Shown piece after piece: positions 1-6,196 of a stretch of 6,268 bases of DNA. A program made the position numbers and the translations under genes. Origin of the DNA: Bacteroidota bacterium (GTDB taxonomy: Bacteria; CLD3; SB21); assembly GCA_020438245.1 (NCBI GenBank), contig JAGQUY010000580.1, forward strand, positions 1 to 6,268, read 5' to 3'. The number at the start of each line of letters is the position of its first letter. The stretch's first letter is position 1. The notes under the pieces were generated by a model, which saw nothing but the letters and a program-made list of their open reading frames with translations, was not told the origin of the DNA and did not search any database.

Positions 1-15
1 AGACTCTTCCGGCAT
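1..15 (-). CDS. 5' fragment of an unidentified gene following hsp20 (five codons)
   Basis: On the minus strand an ATG (15-13) lies 2 bp after the hsp20 stop and stays open to the window edge, giving M-P-E-E-S. A GGAG within the last codons of hsp20 lies 5 nt before it, a good ribosome-site distance. Spacing and ribosome site suggest a second gene in the hsp20 operon. Five residues do not identify the product. Genes next to hsp20 in other bacteria are often proteases such as Lon or other chaperones, but nothing here tests that. The start could also be chance. Confidence 0.4.
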
Positions 16-17
16 AT

Positions 18-470
18 TCACTCCACCACAATATTTCTGACCTTGGTCGTATTCGTATCTTTCTTCAACTTGATAATCAAAAAACCATTTTCATAAAAGG
101 CTTTTATGGCCTGGTCAACGATCCTTGACTTGATCCTTATCTTACGTTCGAAGGGGCCAAAATCAATTTCCATCTTGTGATAGTGGCGCTTTTGAGCAAT
201 CGTCATCTCTTTTCGGACGCCCGACACGGTCAAGACACCGGCTTCATACGTGAGCTTGATGTCCTCCTGTTTGACGTTTGCCAGATCCATAATGACGGCA
301 AATTCTTCGTCGGTTTCTATAACATCGGTCGGCGGCATCCATCTCTTTTCCGTGCTTACGAGGATGGGAAATTTGGAGTTAAAAAAGTTGGAAAACAGAA
401 ATTCCATGTCGTCTTCCATATTCCGAAGTCGCTGGCTGGGGAACTTCTTGTCATCGTCCATGTCGTCCAT
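18..470 (-). CDS. Small heat-shock protein, Hsp20/alpha-crystallin family
   Basis: This 150-residue protein has the usual size and plan of a bacterial small heat-shock protein, an ATP-independent cytoplasmic holdase that binds unfolding proteins and passes them to DnaK/ClpB-type refolding systems. A short, acidic and Phe-rich N-terminal arm (1-44) is followed by the alpha-crystallin domain (about 45-139). Recognisable parts are the PPTDVIETDEEFAVIMDLANV opening, the EAGVLTVSGVRK strand pair, the FGPFERKIRI strand, and AFYENGFLIIKL, the equivalent of the family A-x-x-x-NGVL signature with Phe for Val. The tail ends in N-I-V-V-E, where I-V-V can serve as the I-x-I/V motif that docks neighbouring subunits in oligomers. 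The ATG at 470 is chosen because AGAGGAG lies 6 nt upstream. A further gene may begin 2 bp after the stop. The family call is firm; which member it is cannot be said. Confidence 0.95.
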   Translation of the reverse strand: MDDMDDDKKFPSQRLRNMEDDMEFLFSNFFNSKFPILVSTEKRWMPPTDVIETDEEFAVIMDLANVKQEDIKLTYEAGVLTVSGVRKEMTIAQKRHYHKMEIDFGPFERKIRIKSRIVDQAIKAFYENGFLIIKLKKDTNTTKVRNIVVE

Positions 471-473
471 ACT

Positions 474-498
474 CTTCTCCTCTTAAAAGGGAAATAAG
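474..498 (-). promoter_or_regulatory. Possible weak hairpin covering the hsp20 ribosome site (thermosensor-like)
   Basis: In the hsp20 leader, UUUCCCU can pair with GGAGAAG across a loop of about 7 nt. This uses part of the Shine-Dalgarno sequence and leaves one internal C/A mismatch and two G-U pairs. Weak, mismatched pairing over the ribosome site is how known RNA thermometers of small heat-shock genes work. The stem is short and was found by eye without an energy calculation, so this is only a candidate. Confidence 0.2.
477..483 (-). promoter_or_regulatory. Ribosome binding site of hsp20
   Basis: AGAGGAG on the minus strand lies 6 nt before the ATG at 470. It is a strong Shine-Dalgarno match and fixes that start rather than the internal Met codons at residues 4, 18 and 22. 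Confidence 0.8.
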
Positions 499-531
499 CT
501 AGGTGGGCCCTCGTCATACATTAGGTCGATC

Positions 532-561
532 AATATAGCCAGCCAACCGAAAGAAAATCAA
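532..561 (-). promoter_or_regulatory. Candidate sigma70-type promoter for hsp20
   Basis: On the minus strand TTGATT (561-556) is followed after 18 bp by TATATT (537-532). These match the -35 consensus at 4 of 6 and the -10 consensus at 5 of 6 positions, with near-ideal spacing. Transcription would start near 525, giving a leader of about 55 nt. I saw no CCCCAT-type -10 for a sigma32 promoter and no CIRCE-like inverted repeat, so heat control, if present, would have to work by another route. Confidence 0.5.
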
Positions 562-672
562 GGATATTCGAACTACCAAAAACCTGGAAAAATTGATTGC
601 ACAACCCCGAATCCGTCAGTACATTATGAATGAAGTTATGTTGCCCGGATGAGAAGATTGTATTTGTAAACG

Positions 673-678
673 TATAAT
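673..678 (+). promoter_or_regulatory. TATAAT -10 box upstream of the LamG gene
   Basis: A perfect TATAAT sits 32 bp before the start codon at 711, predicting a leader of roughly 25 nt. No good -35 hexamer lies 16-18 bp upstream (TGAGAA at 650-655 is poor) and there is no extended TGn. The box may therefore need an activator, or may be chance in an AT-rich stretch. Confidence 0.35.
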
Positions 679-701
679 TTACAGTAATTTGGATGAATAG
701 C

Positions 702-705
702 GGAG
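702..705 (+). promoter_or_regulatory. Ribosome binding site of the LamG gene
   Basis: GGAG lies 5 nt before the ATG at 711. It supports that start over the internal ATG at 778, which would remove the hydrophobic core of the signal peptide. Confidence 0.65.
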
Positions 706-710
706 TGTAA

Positions 711-1766
711 ATGGTTGTTGATACAAAGTCTGCTGTTCTGTTCTTCAAAATCTGCATCCTAAGTCTGATACCCGCCATGGGTGTCGGTTCGGTGTTTGGC
801 CAATTGAAACTCGAACTGAATTTTGGCGAATCGGATAATTTTCATGCCGTATCCAAACTGACCTCTTCAGTTCAGTCGTTGTCAAACTTGGACGCCGAAT
901 CCGGCGAATACGATCTGGGTGGAATCCTCAATCCAAGCCCGGCAGGGGGAGATTTTCTTATCCTGAACGGCATCAATCAGTTTCTTAAATTGCCGTCCTA
1001 TCTCGATATCAACTTGAACGGCCATGTTTCCTATTCAGTCTCCTGCTGGATTTACCTGTATTCGACCGGCGTCCATGGAGAAGTTATCAATGCGGACAAT
1101 GGCTTCGTGTCAGGATATCGGTTTTTCATCGACAACAATATTCCGAAGGTTGAAATAACAGAGGGTCCCAGAGAAGTATTTTCGTCAGAAGTGGCTATAG
1201 AACCGGCTCAGTGGACCCATATTGGTTTCTTCTGCGACGGGGCCGGTGACAGCCTGAGTTTCTACATCAATGGCAAGCTGCGTCATACCAGGAAATTTGA
1301 AAAAATCACTCAGGTAAACACGGGACCTCAAAGCTACATTGGAGCATCCATAAAGAGTTCACAACCCAACTATCTGAAAGCCAATCTGGATCAAATCAGA
1401 ATTTTTGCGGGACACGACACCGTGTTTGATCAAGTGGAGTCACAGGTGAAGAAACCGTCCACCCGAAAGCAAAGGAACCCACAGAGCGCGCTGTTCGTCC
1501 TTGATCAGAACTACCCCAATCCTCTCAATTTGTCAACCAAGATCCGTTTTGAGCTGAAGCAGGCAGGATACGTGCAACTCAACGTATACGATCTACTGGG
1601 CAACGCGGTTAGAACGCTGGAGGATGCTGAAATGGAAGAAGGAGATCATGAGTACTATTGGGATGGTACGGATAGTCGAGGTAACACCGTCACCAGCGGA
1701 ATCTATTTCGCGCGGCTCAGCTACGATGGAATGATACAGACTAAGAAAATGATCCTGGTGAAGTAG
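711..1766 (+). CDS. Secreted LamG-domain protein with C-terminal type IX secretion sorting domain
   Basis: The 351-residue product starts with a signal peptide (about 1-30; hydrophobic core 8-23, likely cut after VFG). A concanavalin-A/LamG-like jelly-roll follows (about 75-235). Typical pieces are DFLILNGINQFLKLP, SVSCWIYLYS, the WTHIGFFCDG strand, LSFYINGKL and NLDQIRIF. Such domains usually bind glycans or proteins, and no catalytic motif is visible. After a basic linker (246-258), residues 263-351 form a FlgD-Ig-like/Por-secretion C-terminal domain (QNYPNP, VQLNVYDLLGNAVRTL, YYWDGTDSRGN, SGIYFARL, KKMILVK). That domain normally directs outer-membrane passage by the type IX system and surface anchoring. 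QNYPNP continues as LNLST where most relatives have FNPST. The gene is alone on its strand, divergent from hsp20, and ends 2 bp from the convergent regulator gene. The ligand is unknown. Confidence 0.85.
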   Translation: MVVDTKSAVLFFKICILSLIPAMGVGSVFGQLKLELNFGESDNFHAVSKLTSSVQSLSNLDAESGEYDLGGILNPSPAGGDFLILNGINQFLKLPSYLDINLNGHVSYSVSCWIYLYSTGVHGEVINADNGFVSGYRFFIDNNIPKVEITEGPREVFSSEVAIEPAQWTHIGFFCDGAGDSLSFYINGKLRHTRKFEKITQVNTGPQSYIGASIKSSQPNYLKANLDQIRIFAGHDTVFDQVESQVKKPSTRKQRNPQSALFVLDQNYPNPLNLSTKIRFELKQAGYVQLNVYDLLGNAVRTLEDAEMEEGDHEYYWDGTDSRGNTVTSGIYFARLSYDGMIQTKKMILVK

Positions 1767-1768
1767 GC

Positions 1769-2449
1769 TCAGATTATCAGTTTATAACCAACGCCGTGAA
1801 TCGAAAGAATGTGTTTTGGCTCCTTTGGGTTTTCCTCAAAATAGCTTCGTAACTTTACAATAAAGTTATCCACCGTTCTTGTGGACGGCGCGCTCTCGTA
1901 ACCCCAAACTTGTGTCAACATTTCATCCCTGGTCACCACTTGACCTCCTCTTTCAATAAGCAGTTTGAGTAGAAGGCACTCCTTCTTGGTCAATCGGACT
2001 TTCCCCTCTCGGGTGCTCGCCTCATAATTGTTCAAGTCGACTGAGTATTGTCCAATCGACACAAGTCCCGACGTGGGTGTGTTCTGTCTTCGACGTAAGA
2101 GCCCCTTGATCCGAAGCAGAAACTCGTCAAGATTGAACGGTTTACCCAGGTAGTCATCCCCACCCAATTTGAGTCCCTCAATTCGGTCCGCATCGGTGTT
2201 TTTCGCTGTCAAGAAAAGAATGGGCGTGGCCGTGTCCTGCTTGCGTATGTTCTCACAAACATCGTACCCGCTCAACTGTGGTAACATCACGTCAAGCACA
2301 ATCAGATCAACCTTATTCCGACCGTACATGATAAGGGCTTCTTCGCCGGTCTTTGCCCAAAGCACGTCGTACTCATCTTCCAAATTAAAAATGAGCGATT
2401 CTGCTATGTTCTTTTCATCCTCTACAAGAAGCAGCCGCGTTTTTGTCAT
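1769..2449 (-). CDS. OmpR/PhoB-family DNA-binding response regulator
   Basis: The 226-residue protein is a standard two-domain regulator. The receiver domain (about 4-118) shows the acidic pair E10/D11, the phosphoacceptor D53 in LIVLDVMLPQLSGYDV, T81 in FLTAK and K103 in LGKPF. The winged-helix DNA-binding domain (about 128-225) shows VRLTKKECLLLKLLIERGGQ, VVTRDEMLTQVWG, the recognition helix RTVDNFIVKLRSYFE, and the wing ending ILSIHGVGYKL. All residues needed for phosphotransfer are present. The start codon overlaps the kinase stop as ATGA, so translation is probably coupled and the kinase upstream is the obvious partner. It should act in the cytoplasm as a phosphorylation-dependent transcription factor. 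Its targets are unknown; I found no clear direct repeat for it in the unit's own leader. It is the last gene of the unit. Confidence 0.95.
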   Translation of the reverse strand: MTKTRLLLVEDEKNIAESLIFNLEDEYDVLWAKTGEEALIMYGRNKVDLIVLDVMLPQLSGYDVCENIRKQDTATPILFLTAKNTDADRIEGLKLGGDDYLGKPFNLDEFLLRIKGLLRRRQNTPTSGLVSIGQYSVDLNNYEASTREGKVRLTKKECLLLKLLIERGGQVVTRDEMLTQVWGYESAPSTRTVDNFIVKLRSYFEENPKEPKHILSIHGVGYKLII

Positions 2450-3768
2450 TGTTCACGCTCCGTTTGATTGACATTTGTCACGACCGAAAACCGGATTTCA
2501 AAGCACGCCCCGGTTCCATTCAAATTGCGGAAACCAATTTTTGCCCCATGTGCATCTGCAAGTTGCTTGACAAGGAAGAGCCCCAGTCCAGTTCCTTTCG
2601 CCAGCCGTGTCATCTCATCGCCGGCCCTATAAAACCGATCAAACACAAACGGACGATCTGCCTCGGCGATTCCCGGCCCGCTGTCCGATACTTCCAAAAC
2701 AGCCTCTCCGTTGGCCGTGGCCAATACCACCTCGACCCGTTTGGGTGGTAACGAGTACTTCGCTGCATTATCAATAATATTATCGACGATTGAAATCAAC
2801 GCATGTGGATCTCCCAGGACCCACACATTTTCTTCCACCCGTAAATCCACTTCCACCTTGTCCTCCTGAAGCGACCGTTGAAGTCTGTTTACCGACTGGC
2901 TGACCACGTCACTCAAACGAACGGGTGACGGTCTCAGAATATATTCGCCGCTGTCCAATCTGGCTGTCTCCAGCATATTTTCCACCAAACGTTCGAGACG
3001 CTCCACATCCACAACAGAGTGCTCCAAAAAATCTTTCCTTTTCGGTTCCGGGACATTTTTGGAAAGCATCGTTTGCAGATACAATTTGACGGACGCCAGG
3101 GGTGATTTCAATTCATGAGTAATACTCAGCACAAAGTTTTTTTGTCTTGTTTCAACGGCAAGTTCCCTGCGCAACGTAACCAAAATGATATAGACGCCAA
3201 TCAAGACCATGAGTGAAAGAAACACCCCTTCTGAAATGAACATGACCGATTTGCGCTCGGTTTCCTGAATGATGGTTGCCAGATAGTCTGTTTTCGGCCG
3301 TATGAGAATCGGTAACCGTACATGACGGGCAGGGCCATGCCGGTAGCGAACTTCGGTCGTTTGGGGTAGTCGCTCGATGGTAAGTTCCGGATACTCGCCG
3401 GCCATGGCCTGTTCCAGCGCGTCCCACCGAACCGCAGCAACAACCAGACCCTTGGGCGCCGCGTTCAGCAACACTGTATCTCCCACCCCCATGAAAAATC
3501 CGGCTGGTATATCATTCGGATCCGGAAACGAGGGAAATGCCCTGACACCCCCGTATACCGCATGCGTCAGCATGTCCGTTTCAAATGTCTTATTTATGTG
3601 CTGTACGGCCTCACGTACCCTTAAACTCAGCACGCTTTGATGCATTTGAAAGACTGTCTTGTTTTGACCCAACTGATAATAGATCCACCATGCAACCTGC
3701 GTCAAAACAAGCACCACTATAATACCAAACGTCACAAGCGGCAATTTCCCCTTCAATCGGTATTTCAA
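2446..3768 (-). CDS. Membrane sensor histidine kinase without a HAMP domain
   Basis: The 440-residue protein has TM1 (about 11-32), an extracytoplasmic sensor region of about 140 residues (33-174) that I do not recognise, and TM2 (about 175-199). The kinase core follows: H-box SITHELKSPLAS with H218, N-box DNIIDNAAKYS, G1 DSGPGI, F-box FVFDRFYR and G2 KGTGLGLFLV. All catalytic motifs are intact. Only about 18 residues separate TM2 from the H-box, so there is no room for a HAMP or PAS relay and the signal must pass straight into the dimerisation helices. The start is a TTG at 3768, 2 bp after the stop of the beta-helix/J-domain gene, chosen because GGGGAG lies 6 nt upstream and residues 1-10 form the basic cytoplasmic cap of TM1. 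It overlaps the regulator gene by 4 bp. Confidence 0.93.
   Translation of the reverse strand: MKYRLKGKLPLVTFGIIVVLVLTQVAWWIYYQLGQNKTVFQMHQSVLSLRVREAVQHINKTFETDMLTHAVYGGVRAFPSFPDPNDIPAGFFMGVGDTVLLNAAPKGLVVAAVRWDALEQAMAGEYPELTIERLPQTTEVRYRHGPARHVRLPILIRPKTDYLATIIQETERKSVMFISEGVFLSLMVLIGVYIILVTLRRELAVETRQKNFVLSITHELKSPLASVKLYLQTMLSKNVPEPKRKDFLEHSVVDVERLERLVENMLETARLDSGEYILRPSPVRLSDVVSQSVNRLQRSLQEDKVEVDLRVEENVWVLGDPHALISIVDNIIDNAAKYSLPPKRVEVVLATANGEAVLEVSDSGPGIAEADRPFVFDRFYRAGDEMTRLAKGTGLGLFLVKQLADAHGAKIGFRNLNGTGACFEIRFSVVTNVNQTEREQ
2458..2461 (-). promoter_or_regulatory. Ribosome binding site of the response regulator gene
   Basis: GGAG on the minus strand, inside the kinase's final codons, lies 8 nt before the regulator ATG at 2449. 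Together with the ATGA overlap it supports coupled translation. Confidence 0.55.
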
Positions 3769-3770
3769 TC

Positions 3771-6188
3771 CTATCTCCCCGAACTTTGAGTTTTCTGAGA
3801 AACCAATATGTCATACGCTTCTTTAATCTCCTTGAAGCGCTCATCGCCGGCAATGCCCAAATCGTCGGAAGCATTCATGTCCGGATGATAGATCATACTG
3901 AGTTTTCGATAAACAGCCTTGATCTGCTCCAGTGAGGCATCTTCCTTGACTCCCAAAATGTCGTAAAACGAACGTTTCTTGGCCGAAGGACTTTTGCCAT
4001 CGCCTCCCCCAAGTTTCTGAACTTCGAGAACGAAATCGTTGATTTGACGAATCTGGGGCAGAACCTCGTCTGCGCTTACCTGACCGTTTTCAAATCCGGA
4101 TCGCAAAGTATCCAGCTCCGATCTGAAATCAATAACGGCAGAAATAATTTCCGGGCTGTCATTGGTAGCAAGGGCCCCTACGATGAGGCTCTCCGTATCT
4201 GCAATCAATTCTCTGATATTTCTCAGACGTTCGTCCTCTAACCGGTCTTCAAGATGCCGGATCGTCGACTGAAGGTCCTCTGAAAGTTCTTTGGCGAGCA
4301 GAAACTGACCGGACCGTATAGCTTCGCGCGCCCGATCAAGATAAAACTCCAGTTCTTTAACATCATCGACAAATCGATCTGCAATTTCCGTGCAAATCGA
4401 GTTCATCAATTCCTCCGCGTTGCCTACCTCGAGCATGGCATCCTGGCGAATCCTTCGCTGCTTCTCCGTTTCATCCTTCACACGCGCTGAAAAACGTGCT
4501 GATTCATTACAAGCGTGTTCACTGGCTTCAAAATTACCTTGTTCAAATAGCTGCTGTGCTTCCTTAAGCTTCTTCTGAGCTAATATCATCCCCTCGGGAT
4601 CAAACCGTTCACCCCGTATTGATTTGGCTATTTCCATCTGCTCGGTGGCATCATCCAACCACCATTTGACCTGCCTCTTTAGCTCAGATAGCAAAATTCG
4701 CTTTTTCCAGTACCACCCTCCAAATCCAACGACCAAGAAACCTCCGATGACATAAAAAGTCACCCGCCATCTGTCCGCGGCATACAAGTCCTCAATCTGT
4801 GACCTCAAATTCTTTGCTTCTTGATTGTCCGGATCATAGGTCAGCGCTGCGCGCAGGTAATTCTCTGCAATTCGCAAGTTCTGTGCTTCAAAATCGATAA
4901 TAGCATTCCTGACGTAGGCTTTGCCGATTTCCGATCCTGCTTTTCTTTTCAGGCTTTGTCCCTCAATGTCTTCTCTATCTATCTGGAGAATTTCCTCGGC
5001 CGACTGATAGGCCGTATAATAGTTGCCCAGTGAGAGGTCTCGGGTGGCCGCGGTCTTGAGATAATTCAAGCGCCGCTTTCTTTCAAGTCGGGTATTATCA
5101 AAATCGGCCCCAATAGACACCGCATCTTCCCCCATCCGATACAGAGGTGAAGATGAAGTAATTTTGAAGAGCAGACGATCGCTCTCTTGATAATCCGGAT
5201 TCACGGACAGGTCGGAATCGGGTTTGGCGATACCCACATAGTTGGTATCATTACCCCAGACATTATTTCTGGAAAAAACAATTTCACGGGCATTAAAAAG
5301 ACCCAGCCCTGCTGAATTGGACGTAATGGAGTTATTGACCAGTGAAACCGCTGAAGTGTTTTTTAGCAGAACACCATACCCCGAACTCTCTGTGGCTTTT
5401 CCAACGCCCGCACGACCATTTCCGTGAACAGTGTTGTTTCTGATCAATGGGCTTGAGTTAGATTCAACCAAAATGCCGTTATCGCCAATTCCTGTCAGAA
5501 CGTTTCCGAGAATCTTATTGGTTGAATTATTGCGGACCCAAATACCGTGGCGTCGTATGGTTGATATCGTGTTCCGTTCAACTGTTGGCGAGGCATGTTG
5601 GTCTACGATAATGCCGATCTCTGCATCACTCACCGTGCAATTAATCACATAACCATGGCTGCGATCGGCATACCTTATCGCCTCTTGGACAAATGTGGAA
5701 AAACTGCAGTCTCTGAAGTTGACCAGAGATTTGTGCAATATTTCTGCGCCCGTGACTCCTCCGACAAAGGAACACCTTTCAACTGAAAAATTGGCATATT
5801 TGCCGATCAAAAGTGGCCCCCTATCGTTTGTCCTCCCTTTCAAAGTAAGATCAGAAATCATGCCGCCGCCCAAATTATAGGCTTCTACAACAGGTCCATC
5901 GTCTCCGGAAATCAAGATGGTCTTGCCCTCTCCTTCCCCCCGAAGATTTACGAAGCTCTTCAGAAGCACCGTCTCCCTGTAAATCCCCTCTTTGATGGTA
6001 ATCGTTGCATTGAATTCAGCCGCGTCAATAGCGGCTTGGATTGACGTGTAGGTCCCTGTGCCATCGTTGGCCACGGTTGCTTTTCGCTTCAAGGTACGAC
6101 GAGGTGCCCTTCCAACCTGTATATCCTGTGAAAAAAGACATTCACCGCTGATCAACAGGAGAATGGCAAAACAGGTAAATCTCTGCAT
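3771..6188 (-). CDS. Transmembrane protein: secreted beta-helix and TPR-like region fused to cytoplasmic coiled coil and J-domain
   Basis: This 805-residue protein joins modules not normally found together. A signal peptide (about 1-20) leads into a right-handed parallel beta-helix (about 40-365). It opens pectinesterase-style (DGTGTYTSIQAAIDAA), runs through NosD-like rungs of 22-23 residues and closes with SIGADFD. Two degenerate TPR-like hairpins follow (about 374-408 and 420-460). Residues 475-494 form one TM helix, and the basic KKR after it predicts N-out/C-in topology. Inside are a long charged helical/coiled-coil region (about 500-725), a Gly/Ser/Lys linker (726-739) and a J-domain (740-798) with helix II IKAVYRKLSMIYHPD, intact HPD 768-770 and FKEIKEAYDIL. 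Family knowledge: J-domains stimulate DnaK ATPase; beta-helices of this type bind or process polysaccharides, but no catalytic site is visible. No Shine-Dalgarno precedes the ATG, yet an in-frame stop upstream leaves no other start that keeps the signal peptide. It heads the unit with the kinase and regulator. Its role is unknown. Confidence 0.9.
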   Translation of the reverse strand: MQRFTCFAILLLISGECLFSQDIQVGRAPRRTLKRKATVANDGTGTYTSIQAAIDAAEFNATITIKEGIYRETVLLKSFVNLRGEGEGKTILISGDDGPVVEAYNLGGGMISDLTLKGRTNDRGPLLIGKYANFSVERCSFVGGVTGAEILHKSLVNFRDCSFSTFVQEAIRYADRSHGYVINCTVSDAEIGIIVDQHASPTVERNTISTIRRHGIWVRNNSTNKILGNVLTGIGDNGILVESNSSPLIRNNTVHGNGRAGVGKATESSGYGVLLKNTSAVSLVNNSITSNSAGLGLFNAREIVFSRNNVWGNDTNYVGIAKPDSDLSVNPDYQESDRLLFKITSSSPLYRMGEDAVSIGADFDNTRLERKRRLNYLKTAATRDLSLGNYYTAYQSAEEILQIDREDIEGQSLKRKAGSEIGKAYVRNAIIDFEAQNLRIAENYLRAALTYDPDNQEAKNLRSQIEDLYAADRWRVTFYVIGGFLVVGFGGWYWKKRILLSELKRQVKWWLDDATEQMEIAKSIRGERFDPEGMILAQKKLKEAQQLFEQGNFEASEHACNESARFSARVKDETEKQRRIRQDAMLEVGNAEELMNSICTEIADRFVDDVKELEFYLDRAREAIRSGQFLLAKELSEDLQSTIRHLEDRLEDERLRNIRELIADTESLIVGALATNDSPEIISAVIDFRSELDTLRSGFENGQVSADEVLPQIRQINDFVLEVQKLGGGDGKSPSAKKRSFYDILGVKEDASLEQIKAVYRKLSMIYHPDMNASDDLGIAGDERFKEIKEAYDILVSQKTQSSGR
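3775..3780 (-). promoter_or_regulatory. Ribosome binding site that fixes the kinase TTG start
   Basis: GGGGAG lies 6 nt before the TTG at 3768 and is embedded in the last two sense codons (Gly-Arg) of the upstream gene. This strong site makes the non-ATG start credible. It also means ribosomes finishing the upstream gene run over the kinase start signal. Confidence 0.7.
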
Positions 6189-6196
6189 GGTACGAC

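Noticed and set aside
177..497. Plus-strand open frames opposite hsp20
   Set aside because: They are antisense shadows of a clearly real Hsp20 gene and have no family-like sequence.
641..678. TTGCCC (641-646) as the -35 for the TATAAT at 673
   Set aside because: The spacing is 26 bp, far beyond what a sigma70 promoter allows.
681..692. Bacteroidetes-type -7 element (TAnnTTTG) before the LamG gene
   Set aside because: The nearest match, TAATTTGG, has only one base between TA and TTTG, so it does not fit the consensus.
530..778. 82-residue minus-strand open frame in the hsp20/LamG divergent region
   Set aside because: It overlaps the LamG signal peptide and the intergenic AT-rich DNA, resembles no known family, and runs across both proposed promoters. 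It reads as chance.
1408..1425. CACG/CGTG inverted repeat in the LamG gene
   Set aside because: It is only a 4-bp stem inside coding sequence with no T-run, as expected by chance.
3152..3443. Two open frames inside the kinase on the same strand in other frames
   Set aside because: They lie wholly within the kinase sensor/TM2 coding sequence, whose frame is intact and recognisable, and have low-complexity, non-protein-like composition.
3611..3874. 87-residue minus-strand frame across the J-protein/kinase junction
   Set aside because: It overlaps the HPD-containing J-domain and the kinase TM1 in a different frame. Both real frames are well supported.
5094..6071. Pectinesterase or pectate lyase enzyme
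   Set aside because: The opening DGTGTYTSIQAAIDAA resembles pectinesterases, but no catalytic Asp/Arg signature motifs were found. The rungs look like non-catalytic or uncharacterised NosD-type repeats.
6108..6188. Lipoprotein signal (LLISGEC) in the beta-helix/J-protein
   Set aside because: The residue before Cys is Glu, which does not fit a lipobox (Gly, Ala or Ser expected). A signal-peptidase-I site after LFS is more plausible.
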